Position numbers and translations under genes: made by a program. Below are positions 24,890 through 33,966 of a DNA stretch of 64,000 nt, one piece after another. Source of the DNA: Pseudomonas sp. MM223 (GTDB lineage Bacteria; Pseudomonadota; Gammaproteobacteria; Pseudomonadales; Pseudomonadaceae); NCBI GenBank assembly GCA_947090765.1, contig OX352322.1, positions 3,889,501 through 3,953,500 of the forward strand, in the 5' to 3' direction. Position 1 is the first letter of the stretch. The number at the start of each line of letters is the position of its first letter. The notes under the pieces are model-generated. The model was not told the origin of the DNA, ran no database searches, and worked only from the letters and a program-made list of their open reading frames with translations.

Positions 24890-25828
24890 ATGACCCCATC
24901 ACTCAATTCCATCATGTCCCGGCTGCACGCCCGCCACCTGCGCCTGCTGATCGAGCTGGACGAGCACCGCTCGCTGCTGGGCGCAGCCAGCAGCGTCGGG
25001 CTTACCCAGCCCGGTGCCAGCAAGGCACTGCAGGAAATCGAAACCACCTTCGGCACCGTGCTGTTCAACCGCACCAACCGCGGGCTGGAGCCCACAGCCG
25101 CCGGGCATTGCGCCATCCGCTATGCGCGGGTGGTGCAAACCGATATTTCCAACCTGCGGCATGACCTGGATGCAATCCTGCGCGGTGTGGGTGGCCGGCT
25201 GGCGGTAGGCGCCATCATGGGCGCCGTGCCGTTGCTGATGCGGGCCGTGTCGCAGCTCGCCAGTATCCAGCCGCAGATGTCGTTCGAAATCATCGAAGAC
25301 ACCAGCCAGTCGCTGCTGGCGCAGATCGAAAGCGGCCGGCTGGACATTGCCCTGTGCCGCACCAGCGTCAGCAATACGCCGCAGCTGTTTGCCAGCACCT
25401 TTGTGCAGGATGAGACGCTGGCGGTCATCGCCAATGTCGACCACCCGCTCAAACACGCACAAACCGTGAGCCTTGCCGAGCTGGCCGAAAGCCGCTGGAT
25501 CGTTTACCGGGCCAACATGCCGATGCGCGTACAACTGGAGCGCGAGTTCCACGACGCCGGGCTGCGCTTCCCGCTGCACCTGGTTGAAACCACGTCGATC
25601 CTGGCGACCTTGTCGCTGCTGCAACACCGCCCCGACTTTGTAGCGCTGGTGTCGATTGACGTGGCCCGGCAATGCGCAATGAACCAGCAAGTGTGCATTC
25701 TGCCCTTGGCCATGGCCTCGGTCAGCGACCCTTACGAGCTGGTCACCCGCAAAGGCAGCCAGACGACGCCGGCCATGGATACCCTCACCGAACTGCTGTT
25801 GCAGGGCGGACAGCACAACAACAGTTAG
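24890..25828 (+). CDS. LysR-family transcriptional regulator
   Basis: A 312-aa protein. The N-terminal winged helix-turn-helix (HLRLLIELDEHRSLLGAASSVGLTQPGASKALQEIE) is followed by a periplasmic-binding-like effector domain. It has a GalR/CbbR-like long form (RLHARHLRLL start). A second in-frame ATG lies eight codons downstream. It probably controls the divergent dehydrogenase/carrier/hydratase operon. Confidence 0.88.
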   Translation: MTPSLNSIMSRLHARHLRLLIELDEHRSLLGAASSVGLTQPGASKALQEIETTFGTVLFNRTNRGLEPTAAGHCAIRYARVVQTDISNLRHDLDAILRGVGGRLAVGAIMGAVPLLMRAVSQLASIQPQMSFEIIEDTSQSLLAQIESGRLDIALCRTSVSNTPQLFASTFVQDETLAVIANVDHPLKHAQTVSLAELAESRWIVYRANMPMRVQLEREFHDAGLRFPLHLVETTSILATLSLLQHRPDFVALVSIDVARQCAMNQQVCILPLAMASVSDPYELVTRKGSQTTPAMDTLTELLLQGGQHNNS

Positions 25829-25895
25829 TTGTGTTTTCAGGCAGAAACAGCCCATCACAGGCATCTAAAAGCCTGATTTTACTGGACTAAAACAT

Positions 25896-25911
25896 TGGCA
25901 CAGCAGCTGCA
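25896..25911 (+). promoter_or_regulatory. Sigma-54 promoter of the sfnB operon
   Basis: tggcacagcagctgca fits the RpoN consensus TGGCACRNNNNTTGCW with one mismatch (ctgc for ttgc) and exact GG-to-GC spacing. Transcription would begin near 25922, which rules out the ATG at 25912 and supports the one at 25945. It fits the SfnR-type, sigma-54-dependent control known for Pseudomonas sulfur genes. Confidence 0.75.
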
Positions 25912-25944
25912 ATGCAAGGTCATCCGACTGCATTCGAGCTGCTC

Positions 25945-27168
25945 ATGCCTGACTTGACCGTATCTGCTACTTACGACATTCGCCCACCTGCGGCGCACAT
26001 CATTCGCGACGACGCCGAAGCGTTGGCCGTCGCTTATCAAGTCGCCGAACTGCTGCGCGAGGGCGCCGCAGAACGCGACCGCAACCGCGAAGTACCCGCC
26101 GACATCGTCGACGCGTTTTCCAACAGCGGGCTGTGGGGCATTACCGTACCGCGGGCCTATGGTGGCGCCGAGGTTTCGTTCGCCACACTTGCCCGGGTGA
26201 TCGCCATCGTCTCCGCTGCCGACCCTTCGCTGGGGCAGATTCCGCAAAACCACTACTGCCTGCTCGAAGACATCCGCCTGCAAGGCACCCCGCAACAGCA
26301 ACGCTATTTCTACGACCTGGTACTGCAAGGCCATCGCTTTGCCAATGCCCTGTCGGAAACTGGCGGCAAGACCGTGCAGGACATTCGCACGCGCCTGGTC
26401 GCCGAAGGTGACGGCTATCGCATCGACGGGCGCAAGGGCTACTGCACGGGTTCGCTATACGCCCACTGGCTCGGCGTGCTGGCGCTGGACGAACAGGACC
26501 GTGCCCAGTTGGCCTTCGTACAGCGCGGCAGCCCCGGGCTGGTGATTGTCGACGACTGGAGCAGCATGGGCCAGCGCACCACCTCCAGCGGCACAGTGCT
26601 GCTCGACGGCCTACGGGTGCCGGCGTTCAACCTGTTCCCCAGTTACCGCTCCTACGAAAGCCCGACCCTCGCCGGCCCTTTCGCCCAGCTGACCACCGCA
26701 GCCATCGACGCCGGCATCGGCCGCGCAGCGCTGGACGACACCATTGCCTTCGTACGCGAGCATGCCCGGCCGTGGATCGACGCTCAGGTCGACAAGGCCA
26801 GCGAAGACCCGTTGACCATCATCCAGGTCGGCTCGCTGGAAATTCGCCAGGAGGCCGCCGAGGCACTGCTCGAACGTGCAGGCCAGGCCCTGGATGCGGC
26901 CAGGCCCGCACCGAACGAAGACAACGTGGCCCAGGCGTCGATTGCGGTGGCCAAGGCCAAGGTACTGACCACCGAGGCCGCCATCGAGGCCAGCAACCGC
27001 CTGTTCGAACTGGGCGGCACGCGCTCGTCGCTGACCCGCCACAACTTCGACCGCCACTGGCGCAACGCCCGCGTGCACACCCTGCACGACCCGGTGCGCT
27101 GGAAGTACCACCTGGTCGGCAACTGGGCACTGAACGGCATCAAGCCGCCGCGCCACGACTGGAACTGA
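25945..27168 (+). CDS. sfnB: SfnB-family flavin-dependent (acyl-CoA dehydrogenase-like) monooxygenase
   Basis: A 407-aa protein of the DszC/SfnB group. It has the acyl-CoA-dehydrogenase N-domain (SNSGLWGITVPRAYGGAEVS), a beta-domain (FANALSETGGKTVQDI) and the C-terminal helical domain ending HNFDRHWRNARVHTLHDP, typical of FMNH2-dependent sulfur oxygenases. It probably releases sulfur from an organosulfur compound, but the substrate is not established. The start is set by the sigma-54 promoter just upstream. First gene of a four-gene unit with a Met-type ABC importer, ten bases before metI. Confidence 0.88.
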   Translation: MPDLTVSATYDIRPPAAHIIRDDAEALAVAYQVAELLREGAAERDRNREVPADIVDAFSNSGLWGITVPRAYGGAEVSFATLARVIAIVSAADPSLGQIPQNHYCLLEDIRLQGTPQQQRYFYDLVLQGHRFANALSETGGKTVQDIRTRLVAEGDGYRIDGRKGYCTGSLYAHWLGVLALDEQDRAQLAFVQRGSPGLVIVDDWSSMGQRTTSSGTVLLDGLRVPAFNLFPSYRSYESPTLAGPFAQLTTAAIDAGIGRAALDDTIAFVREHARPWIDAQVDKASEDPLTIIQVGSLEIRQEAAEALLERAGQALDAARPAPNEDNVAQASIAVAKAKVLTTEAAIEASNRLFELGGTRSSLTRHNFDRHWRNARVHTLHDPVRWKYHLVGNWALNGIKPPRHDWN

Positions 27169-27178
27169 GGCCGCGCCA

Positions 27179-27844
27179 ATGAATGACCTGCTGACCAACG
27201 TCGACTGGGCGGAAATCGCCCAGGCCTGCCTGGAAACGCTGAGCATGCTGGGCGCCGCGCTGGGCTTTACCGTGCTGCTCGGCCTGCCCCTTGGTGTGCT
27301 GCTGTACCTGACCGGGCAGCGCCAGTTGCTGGCGCACGGCCCGCTATACCGAAGCCTGTCGGTGGTGGTCAACGTGCTGCGCTCGCTGCCGTTCATCATC
27401 CTGCTGATCGTGCTGATTCCGCTGACCACCCTGCTGACCGGCACTTCGCTGGGGGTGAAGGGCACCATCCCGCCGCTGGTAGTCGGCTGCACGCCGTTCT
27501 TCGCGCGGTTGGTAGAAACCGCCCTGCGCGAAGTGGACCGCGGCCTGGTCGAGGCCAGCCAGGCCATGGGCGGCAGCATCGCGCAGATCATCCGCTACAC
27601 CCTGCTGCCCGAAGCGCGCACCGGGCTGATCGCGGCGGTCACCGTCACTGCCATCGTGCTGGTCGACTACACCGCCATGGCCGGGGTAATCGGCGGTGGT
27701 GGCCTGGGCGACCTGGCGATCCGCTTCGGTTACCAACGCTTCCAGACCGATGTAATGGTGGTCACCGTGCTGTTGCTGATCCTGCTGGTGCAGGCGCTGC
27801 AGATGAGCGGGGACCGCCTGGTAAGACATTTCACCCGCCGCTGA
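27179..27844 (+). CDS. metI: MetI-type ABC permease
   Basis: A 221-aa inner-membrane permease with five hydrophobic segments and the coupling loop EVDRGLVEASQAMGGSIAQII, diagnostic for the D-methionine (MUT) family. In an operon with sfnB, it probably imports an organosulfur compound or methionine. Confidence 0.92.
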   Translation: MNDLLTNVDWAEIAQACLETLSMLGAALGFTVLLGLPLGVLLYLTGQRQLLAHGPLYRSLSVVVNVLRSLPFIILLIVLIPLTTLLTGTSLGVKGTIPPLVVGCTPFFARLVETALREVDRGLVEASQAMGGSIAQIIRYTLLPEARTGLIAAVTVTAIVLVDYTAMAGVIGGGGLGDLAIRFGYQRFQTDVMVVTVLLLILLVQALQMSGDRLVRHFTRR

Positions 27845-27870
27845 GCCCCTTCTCTTCTCAGGTACTGACC

Positions 27871-28641
27871 ATGAAAAAGACCCTCACCGCCCTCGCCGCT
27901 TTCCTCGCCTTCAGTGCCCAGGCCGCCGAACATCTGGTGGTTGGCGCCACGCCGGTGCCGCACGCGGAAATACTCGAATTCGTCAAACCGGCCCTGGCCA
28001 AGCAAGGGGTAGACCTGGACATCAAGGTGTTCAACGACTTCATCCAGCCCAACCTGCAACTGGCGCAAAAGAACCTGGACGCCAACTACTACCAGTACCG
28101 GCCGTTCCTCAACGACTTCAACAAAACCCGACACACTGACCTGGTGCCAGTGGTGGGTGTGCATATCGAACCGTTCGGCGCCTACTCCGCCAAGTACAAG
28201 CACCTGGCAGAGCTGCCCGAGGGTGCCAGTGTCGCCATCCCCAACGACCCGGTAAACACTGGCCGCGCCCTGGTACTGCTGGCCGAGGCCGGCCTGCTCA
28301 CGCTGAAAGACCCGGCCAACCCGCAGTCCACCCAGCGCGACATCACCGACAACCCCCACCACCTGAAAATCCGCGAGCTGGAGGGCGCCATGCTGGCGCG
28401 TTCGGTAAAACAGGTCGACCTCGCCTTTGTCTTCGCCAACTACGCCCTGGAGGCCGGCATCGATACCAACAGCGCGTTGATCGTGGAAAAAGGCAAGGAC
28501 CTGTACGTGGAGTACCTGGTCGCCCGCCCCGACAACCTGCAGGACCCAGGTATCCAGAAGCTGGCCCAGGCACTCAATTCGCCTGAAGTGCGCAACTTCA
28601 TCCTGACCCGCTACAAAGGCCAGATCGCCCCTGGTTTCTGA
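27871..28641 (+). CDS. metQ: MetQ/NlpA-family substrate-binding protein
   Basis: A 256-aa protein. The signal peptide is MKKTLTALAAFLAFSAQAAE and lacks a lipobox cysteine, so it is soluble in the periplasm rather than a lipoprotein like E. coli MetQ. NlpA-family motifs include VGATPVPHAEIL, NYYQYRPFLNDF, IPNDPVNTGRAL and the closing FILTRYKGQIAPGF. Forms the importer with metI and metN. Ligand likely methionine or an alkylsulfur compound. Confidence 0.92.
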   Translation: MKKTLTALAAFLAFSAQAAEHLVVGATPVPHAEILEFVKPALAKQGVDLDIKVFNDFIQPNLQLAQKNLDANYYQYRPFLNDFNKTRHTDLVPVVGVHIEPFGAYSAKYKHLAELPEGASVAIPNDPVNTGRALVLLAEAGLLTLKDPANPQSTQRDITDNPHHLKIRELEGAMLARSVKQVDLAFVFANYALEAGIDTNSALIVEKGKDLYVEYLVARPDNLQDPGIQKLAQALNSPEVRNFILTRYKGQIAPGF

Positions 28642-28682
28642 CCCCTGACGCCCTCTGGTGACAGAGGGCATGGAACCCGAAC

Positions 28683-29696
28683 ATGAGCCGTTACCAGCAG
28701 CAAATCCAGCCGACCGATGCGCACCTGTGCCTGCGCGGCATCCACAAACACTACGGCACGGTCAGTGCGCTCGACGACATCGACCTGCAGGTACGCCATG
28801 GGGAGGTGTTCGGCATCATCGGCCGCAGCGGTGCGGGCAAGTCCTCACTGCTGCGCCTGCTCAACCGCCTGGAAGCCCCCAGCGCCGGCCAGGTACTGAT
28901 CGACGGCCAGGACATCGCCGGGCTGCACGGCAAGCCCCTGCACGCGTTGCGGCGCAAGGTGGCGATGATCTTCCAGCACTTCAACCTGCTGGCCAACAGC
29001 ACGGTGGCCGAGAACATCGAGTTGCCGATGCGCATGGCCGGGGTGCCGCAGGCACAGCGCAGCGCACGGGTGGAGGACCTGTTGCGCCTGGTGGGCCTGG
29101 CCGGCCGTGGCGGCGCCTACCCCGCACAACTGTCCGGTGGCCAGAAGCAGCGCGTCGGCATTGCCCGGGCGCTGGTGCTGGAGCCACAGATTCTGCTGTG
29201 TGACGAAGCCACGTCGGCGCTGGACCCAGAAAGTACCCAGGCGATTCTCGACCTGCTGCGCAGCATCAACCAGCGGCTAGGCCTGACCATCGTCCTGATC
29301 ACCCACGAAATGCAGGTAATCCGCGACCTGTGCGACCGCGTAGCCGTACTGGAACAAGGCCGCATCGTTGAAACCGGCGCGGTGTGGGAAGTGTTCGGCG
29401 ACCCTCGGCACGCCGTCAGCCGCACCCTGCTCAGCGAGGCCACGCCGGCCGCACAGGACAGTACTGCCGGCAAGCGCTACATCGACCTGCACTTCACCGG
29501 CGGCAAAGGGCTAACGCCCGACCTGGCAGCCATCGGTGCCGCACTGGGTGATGGGGTGAGCCTGTTCTCGGGCTCGATCGCGCCAATTCAAGGACGGTTT
29601 CTTGGGCAACTGCGCCTGGCCATCGCCAGTGCGGCGCCGGACGACGAACTGTTACGCCAGGCCAGGCTTCTGGCAGACCGCGCCGAGTGGGCCTGA
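28683..29696 (+). CDS. metN: MetN-type ABC ATPase with NIL domain
   Basis: A 337-aa ATPase with Walker A GRSGAGKSS, signature LSGGQKQR, Walker B ILLCDEA and H-loop ITHE. A C-terminal NIL ligand-sensing domain covers about residues 265-337 (RYIDLHFTGGKG). In MetN this domain gives feedback inhibition by the imported amino acid. Last gene of the sfnB-metIQN unit; a REP pair follows. Confidence 0.92.
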   Translation: MSRYQQQIQPTDAHLCLRGIHKHYGTVSALDDIDLQVRHGEVFGIIGRSGAGKSSLLRLLNRLEAPSAGQVLIDGQDIAGLHGKPLHALRRKVAMIFQHFNLLANSTVAENIELPMRMAGVPQAQRSARVEDLLRLVGLAGRGGAYPAQLSGGQKQRVGIARALVLEPQILLCDEATSALDPESTQAILDLLRSINQRLGLTIVLITHEMQVIRDLCDRVAVLEQGRIVETGAVWEVFGDPRHAVSRTLLSEATPAAQDSTAGKRYIDLHFTGGKGLTPDLAAIGAALGDGVSLFSGSIAPIQGRFLGQLRLAIASAAPDDELLRQARLLADRAEWA

Positions 29697-29730
29697 ATCA
29701 AACATTGACCTCAAGACATGCATAACTCCA

Positions 29731-29823
29731 GGTAGGAGCAGCCTTGTGCTGCGAAGAGGCCGCCACCGCCGAAGAACATCTATTGCCTTGCCGGCCTCTT
29801 CGCAGCACAAGGCTGCTCCTACC
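29731..29823. repeat. Paired REP palindrome (aagaggcc type)
   Basis: Inverted arms ggtaggagcagccttgtgct... and the complement ending aaggctgctcctacc. The same subtype as at 76-173 and 38989-39080. It lies between the 3' ends of convergent metN and the Lrp-family gene. Confidence 0.9.
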
Positions 29824-29858
29824 CGGTAACGAGGCAGCCTGAGCGCAGGGCATTACCG

Positions 29859-30323
29859 CTACACCGGCAGCTCGGTGGTCAGCTTGATCTTTTCCATCGG
29901 CACTTCGGTCTTCACGTTCTGCACCACGCTCAGGCTGGTCAGGTGTTTGATCTGGAAGCGCCGATAGGCTTCCAGGTCTGCCGCCACCACCCGCAACAGC
30001 AAGTCGCAATCGCCCGCCATCACATGGCACTCCACCACTTCGGGCAACTGGCGCACGGCTTCGACAAACTCGTCGGTGGTGTCCTGGTCCTGGCGCTTGA
30101 GCCACACCCGCACGAACAGGGTCAGGCCCAGGGCGACCTTGGCTGGGTCCAGCAATGCCACATAGCGTTCGATCACCCCAGCCTCTTCCAGCAGGCGCAC
30201 CCGTCGCAGGCACGGCGAAGCAGACAACCCCACCTGCTTGGCCAGTTCCTGGTTTTGTAACCTGCCGTCACGCTGCAGCGCGCGCAGAATACGCCGGTCG
30301 ATGGCATCGAGCTTGATTGGCAT
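29859..30323 (-). CDS. Lrp/AsnC-family regulator
   Basis: A 154-aa regulator with an N-terminal helix-turn-helix (AIDRRILRALQRDGRLQNQELAKQVGLSASPCLRRV) and a RAM effector domain (VECHVMAGDCDLLLRVVAADLEAYRRF). It lies divergent from azlCD across 119 bases and most likely controls that branched-chain amino acid exporter in response to an amino acid, as Lrp-type regulators next to azlCD do elsewhere. Confidence 0.9.
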   Translation of the reverse strand: MPIKLDAIDRRILRALQRDGRLQNQELAKQVGLSASPCLRRVRLLEEAGVIERYVALLDPAKVALGLTLFVRVWLKRQDQDTTDEFVEAVRQLPEVVECHVMAGDCDLLLRVVAADLEAYRRFQIKHLTSLSVVQNVKTEVPMEKIKLTTELPV

Positions 30324-30442
30324 TGATACACCTCTTTTTCGATATTGTCGGCACTAGATGCCAAATGTTCAGCGCTTCATTGCAACTACGCAAGCCAATT
30401 CCAGCGCTACATTGGAATAATTTGCCTCTACTGGAGGTGACC

Positions 30443-31162
30443 ATGAATACCCTTGAACCCGTACTGAACGATCCCCCCACCACCACGCCGCAAAGCGAAC
30501 TGCGCCGTGGCGCCATTGCCGCGCTGCCGGTGCTGCTGGGGTTCATCCCTTTTGCCCTGGTACTCGGCGCGCAAGCTTCCCAGCAGCAGCTGGCAGCGGG
30601 CGAAGTGGCACTGATGACCGGCCTTAACTTCGGTGGCGGCTCGGAGTTCGCCGCTATCGAGCTGTGGACTTCACCGCCGGCAATCCTGGTGATTGTTGCC
30701 ATGACCCTGCTGGTCAACAGCCGCCACGTGCTGATGGGCGCAACCTTGGCGCCGTACTTGCGCCACCTGCCGTTGCCCAAGGCATTGGGGGCGCTGTTCT
30801 TCATGTGTGACGAAAGCTGGGCCATGGGCCTGGCCGATGCGCGCCAGCGCGGCGGCTTCAGCCTGCGCTATTTCATGGGGGTATCACTGTGCCTGTGGGT
30901 TACCTGGGTCACCTTCACCAGCCTCGGCGCACAGGTCGGGCCGCTGCTCGGCGACCTGCGCAGCTATGGCTTCGACATGGCCTTCGCCGCGGTCTTTCTG
31001 GTGTTGCTCAAGGGCATGTGGAAAGGTGTACACGCCGCCGTGCCCTGGCTGTTCAGCCTGATCACTGCCGCACTGTTCTACCTGCTGATCCCCGGTGGCT
31101 GGTACGTGCTCGCGGGCACCGTGGCCGGCCTGGTGACGGCTTACCTGTGGGCCAAGCCATGA
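30443..31162 (+). CDS. azlC: AzlC-family branched-chain amino acid exporter, large subunit
   Basis: A 239-aa membrane protein. The start is fixed by GGAGGTGACC before the ATG; an open reading extension 42 codons upstream is spurious. AzlC features are the opening RRGAIAALPVLLGFIPFALVLG, GGGSEFAAIELW, NSRHVLMGATLAPYLRHLP and FFMCDESWA. Works with AzlD, whose gene overlaps its stop. Confidence 0.9.
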   Translation: MNTLEPVLNDPPTTTPQSELRRGAIAALPVLLGFIPFALVLGAQASQQQLAAGEVALMTGLNFGGGSEFAAIELWTSPPAILVIVAMTLLVNSRHVLMGATLAPYLRHLPLPKALGALFFMCDESWAMGLADARQRGGFSLRYFMGVSLCLWVTWVTFTSLGAQVGPLLGDLRSYGFDMAFAAVFLVLLKGMWKGVHAAVPWLFSLITAALFYLLIPGGWYVLAGTVAGLVTAYLWAKP

Positions 31163-31458
31163 TTGACGTTGCGACGCTGGTCACCATTGTGGGCATGGCG
31201 GTGGTCACCTACCTGACCCGTGCGCTGGGCTTTTTACTGCTGCGCAACCGCACCCTGGGGCCACAGCTGGCCCAGGTACTGAACGCTGCGCCCGGTTGCG
31301 TGCTGATTGCCGTGATCGCACCCAAGTTCGTTTCCGGGCACCCGGCCGACCTGATTGCGCTGGGGCTTACCGTGTATGCGGCTTCGCGGTTTTCCATCCT
31401 GCCGGTGGTGGTGTTCGCCATTGTCGTGACGGGGGTGCTGCGTGTGCTGTTGCCGTGA
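31159..31458 (+). CDS. azlD: AzlD-family branched-chain amino acid exporter, small subunit
   Basis: A 99-aa membrane protein with three to four hydrophobic segments and the AzlD motif VTYLTRALGFLLL near the start. The ATG overlaps the azlC stop (ATGA), so the subunits are translationally coupled. Completes an azlCD exporter. Confidence 0.9.
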   Translation: MIDVATLVTIVGMAVVTYLTRALGFLLLRNRTLGPQLAQVLNAAPGCVLIAVIAPKFVSGHPADLIALGLTVYAASRFSILPVVVFAIVVTGVLRVLLP

Positions 31459-31617
31459 CCTGCCGCTGCACCAGTATTCCATTGACCCAAATCAAGCCCT
31501 CGCGCCGGGTTCGCGCGAGGATGGCTACACGCAAGGAACGACTCAAGCACCGCCAGGCGCACAGCGCTCAGGGTTTACCCCCTGTCACTGTGCGCGGCCT
31601 TGGATAAGGAGCCCCAC

Positions 31618-32493
31618 ATGAGCCCGCTTAAACACATACTGGTCGCCACCGACCTGTCCCCCCATGCCCGCAACGCAGCGGAGCGAGCTGCCTACCTGAG
31701 CAACGCGCAGCAGGCATCACTGGACTTGCTCTACGTTGCCAACCCGGCCCCCTTCGAACGCCTCAAGCAGTTGGTGGTGCCTGATGACGACCTGTTGAAG
31801 CGCGTGCTGGATAGCGCCGGCGAAAAAACCCGCGCACTGGCAGCCCTGCTGTTCCAGCGCTACGGCATTTCTGCCGGGGTGCAGGTTGCCAGCGGCTCGG
31901 TAATCACCGAGATCACCCGGGTGGTGCAGGACAAACACAGCAACCTGCTGGTATGCGGCGCCAAGGGCCAGAGCGTGGCCCGGCGCCTGCTGCTGGGCTC
32001 GACCGTGCAGAAAATGCTCAACCACATGCCCTGCCCTTTGCTGGTGGTCAAGCCGGCCCCGCGTGACGCCTACCGCACGGTGCTGGTGCCAGTCGACTTC
32101 TCACCCGTTTCGCTGCGCGCCATCAAACTGGCCAGGGCCATTGCCCCACAGGCCGAAATCATTCTGCTGCATGTGTACGAAGCCCCGTTCGAAGGCAGCG
32201 TGCGCTTTGCCCATATCGACCACGACACCCTCACCCACTACCGCAATGTCATCCGCAAGGATGCAGAAGCGCAACTCGCTGCATTGAGTGAGGCCGCCGG
32301 CATGGCCGATGCACGGCAAATCCTGGTGCACGGTGACCCTGGCTGGCGCATTGCCGAACAGGAACAAGAACTGGAGTGCGACCTGATCGTGGTCGGCAAG
32401 CAGGGTGCAAGCGCGCTGGAAGAGCTGCTGGTGGGCAGCGTCACCAAGCATGTACTGAACGAATCGCAGTGTGATGTGCTGGTCACGCCCTAG
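31618..32493 (+). CDS. Tandem-domain universal stress protein
   Basis: A 291-aa protein with two UspA domains (about 3-145 and 152-291). Each opens with a hydrophobic strand and Asp (ILVATDLS, VLVPVDFS). Each has the ATP-binding G-2x-G-9x-G(S/T) motif (GAKGQSVARRLLLGST and GKQGASALEELLVGSV). TAAGGAG precedes the ATG and rules out a start six codons earlier. Cytoplasmic stress protein; no specific partner visible. Confidence 0.9.
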   Translation: MSPLKHILVATDLSPHARNAAERAAYLSNAQQASLDLLYVANPAPFERLKQLVVPDDDLLKRVLDSAGEKTRALAALLFQRYGISAGVQVASGSVITEITRVVQDKHSNLLVCGAKGQSVARRLLLGSTVQKMLNHMPCPLLVVKPAPRDAYRTVLVPVDFSPVSLRAIKLARAIAPQAEIILLHVYEAPFEGSVRFAHIDHDTLTHYRNVIRKDAEAQLAALSEAAGMADARQILVHGDPGWRIAEQEQELECDLIVVGKQGASALEELLVGSVTKHVLNESQCDVLVTP

Positions 32494-32503
32494 CACGCAA
32501 GAC

Positions 32504-32544
32504 CACGCGGGCCAGCTCCCTCAGGGGGCTGCCCAGCCCGCGTG
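32504..32544. terminator. Hairpin between convergent usp and GNAT genes
   Basis: cacgcgggc and gcccgcgtg form a perfect 9-bp GC-rich stem around a 23-base loop. The stop codon of the GNAT gene lies in the loop. No T-run on either strand, so termination is an inference. Confidence 0.5.
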
Positions 32545-33039
32545 CAGCATCACCAGATCACGATGCACATCCGCCCCGCATTGGAACGTGGTCTCACCCA
32601 CGACTGCAAAGCCGTTGCGCAGATAAAAGGCAATTGCCCGGCTGTTACTGTCGTTCACCGTCAAGCGCAGAGCCCCCGCAACGCCTTGCAGCACATCAGC
32701 CATCAGGCGCTGGGCCACACCCGCCCCATGGTATTCGGGCAGCACGTAGCATTTGCTGAGCTCAGCAATGCCATCGGCAGCCGGAATACCCAAGGGCTGC
32801 GGGGCAAGGTTGACCAGGCTGTAGCCGACGACCGTATCGCGCACCAAGCCTACCGACAGGCGCATACCCGGTTCCCGGCTCAAGCGTTCAAAGTCGGCTG
32901 GCATCAACGCCCCCTGAATGTAGGCGCTAATTTCCTCCGCTGGCGTATTTGTTGGGCATGCCAGCGCAAAAGTGCGTGCCGCGACCTGGCTGATCGCGGC
33001 GCTATCGGCGGCTGTCGCCCGCCTGATCGAAAACTGCAT
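32521..33039 (-). CDS. GNAT-family N-acetyltransferase
   Basis: A 172-aa acetyltransferase starting MQFSIRRATAADSAAI. The acetyl-CoA site is the variant LPEYHGAGVAQRLM (Q/RxxGxG/A), followed by LTVNDSNSRAIAFYLRNGF. Acceptor unknown. The open frame continues 27 codons upstream, but the internal ATG gives the standard GNAT start. Divergent from the TetR gene. Confidence 0.85.
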   Translation of the reverse strand: MQFSIRRATAADSAAISQVAARTFALACPTNTPAEEISAYIQGALMPADFERLSREPGMRLSVGLVRDTVVGYSLVNLAPQPLGIPAADGIAELSKCYVLPEYHGAGVAQRLMADVLQGVAGALRLTVNDSNSRAIAFYLRNGFAVVGETTFQCGADVHRDLVMLHAGWAAP

Positions 33040-33148
33040 GAGTTTGGCCCTGGTGTGTAAATGGCAGCCTTGCAACGGCTCAAGAAAAGCATAACACTCG
33101 CTATATACATTTCTATACACCGCTGCTCAAAGCCCAGATGAAACCGTG

Positions 33149-33835
33149 ATGTACGCCCAACCCGACATGCCACACACGACCAGCGATGACGCTGACGCCC
33201 CTTTCGGCTCGGTCGACCACGCGCTGGGCAACCCCGCCATCCGGCGCAAAAATCACAAGCTGATTCTGCAGGCTGCCAGCGAAGCGTTTGCCGTGACCGG
33301 CTTCACCGCCACCCATTCGCACGATATTGCAGAGCGCGCCGGGTTGCCCAAGGCCAATCTCTATTACTACTTCCAGACAAAAGAGAACCTGTACGTCCAG
33401 GTGCTGATGAGTTTTATCGAGCCGCTGGTAAGGGCCTCGGCCGCATTGCGAAAAAGCGACGACCCGATCGTGGGCCTGCGGGCCTATATCAAAGCCCGTA
33501 TCCGCATCATTCGGGAGCACCCGTTCAGCGCGGCCGTGTTCAGCCAGGAGTTGCTCTCTGGCGGCAAACGCCTGCCTGAGGTGTGCAAGAACATGCTGCA
33601 GGAGGAAGCCAGGCGCAACGTCGCCTGCCTGCGCAACTGGATCAATGATGGCCGGCTGGCACCCTGTGACCCCGAGCACCTGATGATCTTCATCTGGTCG
33701 GCGACGCGCACTTACACCAATCTGGCCTGGCAAATGTCGCAGCTCAGAGGCATGACCGGGCCTGACAAGTCGGACTTTGATCGCGCTACCCGCACGGTTA
33801 CCCAGATGGTGCTGGGCGGTGTCGTGCCAGCATGA
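33149..33835 (+). CDS. TetR-family regulator (RutR-like)
   Basis: A 228-aa repressor-type protein with the helix-turn-helix AFAVTGFTATHSHDIAERAGLPKANLYYYFQTKENLYVQVL and a C-terminal domain similar to the YcdC/RutR group (FSQELLSGGKRLPEVCKNML). Directly upstream of the Rieske oxygenase gene in the same direction, so it is the first candidate for its control. The start is one of ATG 33149, the preceding GTG, or ATG 33167. Confidence 0.88.
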   Translation: MYAQPDMPHTTSDDADAPFGSVDHALGNPAIRRKNHKLILQAASEAFAVTGFTATHSHDIAERAGLPKANLYYYFQTKENLYVQVLMSFIEPLVRASAALRKSDDPIVGLRAYIKARIRIIREHPFSAAVFSQELLSGGKRLPEVCKNMLQEEARRNVACLRNWINDGRLAPCDPEHLMIFIWSATRTYTNLAWQMSQLRGMTGPDKSDFDRATRTVTQMVLGGVVPA

Positions 33836-33966
33836 CTGGCAGCATCGGACCAAGCAGGATGCAGCCGTGGTTCTCATCCACATGCCCAAATGCACATAGA
33901 CACTATGCGCCTGCAACCATGGGCGGGGGTGCTTCGGCTCTCTAGCATGGATCCGGCATCGACTAC

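Noticed and set aside
25912..25944. Upstream ATG for SfnB
   Set aside because: It lies immediately after the sigma-54 -12 element, before any possible transcription start.
30317..30442. Longer AzlC protein starting 42 codons upstream
   Set aside because: The extension lies in the divergent promoter region, and the internal ATG has a textbook GGAGGT site.
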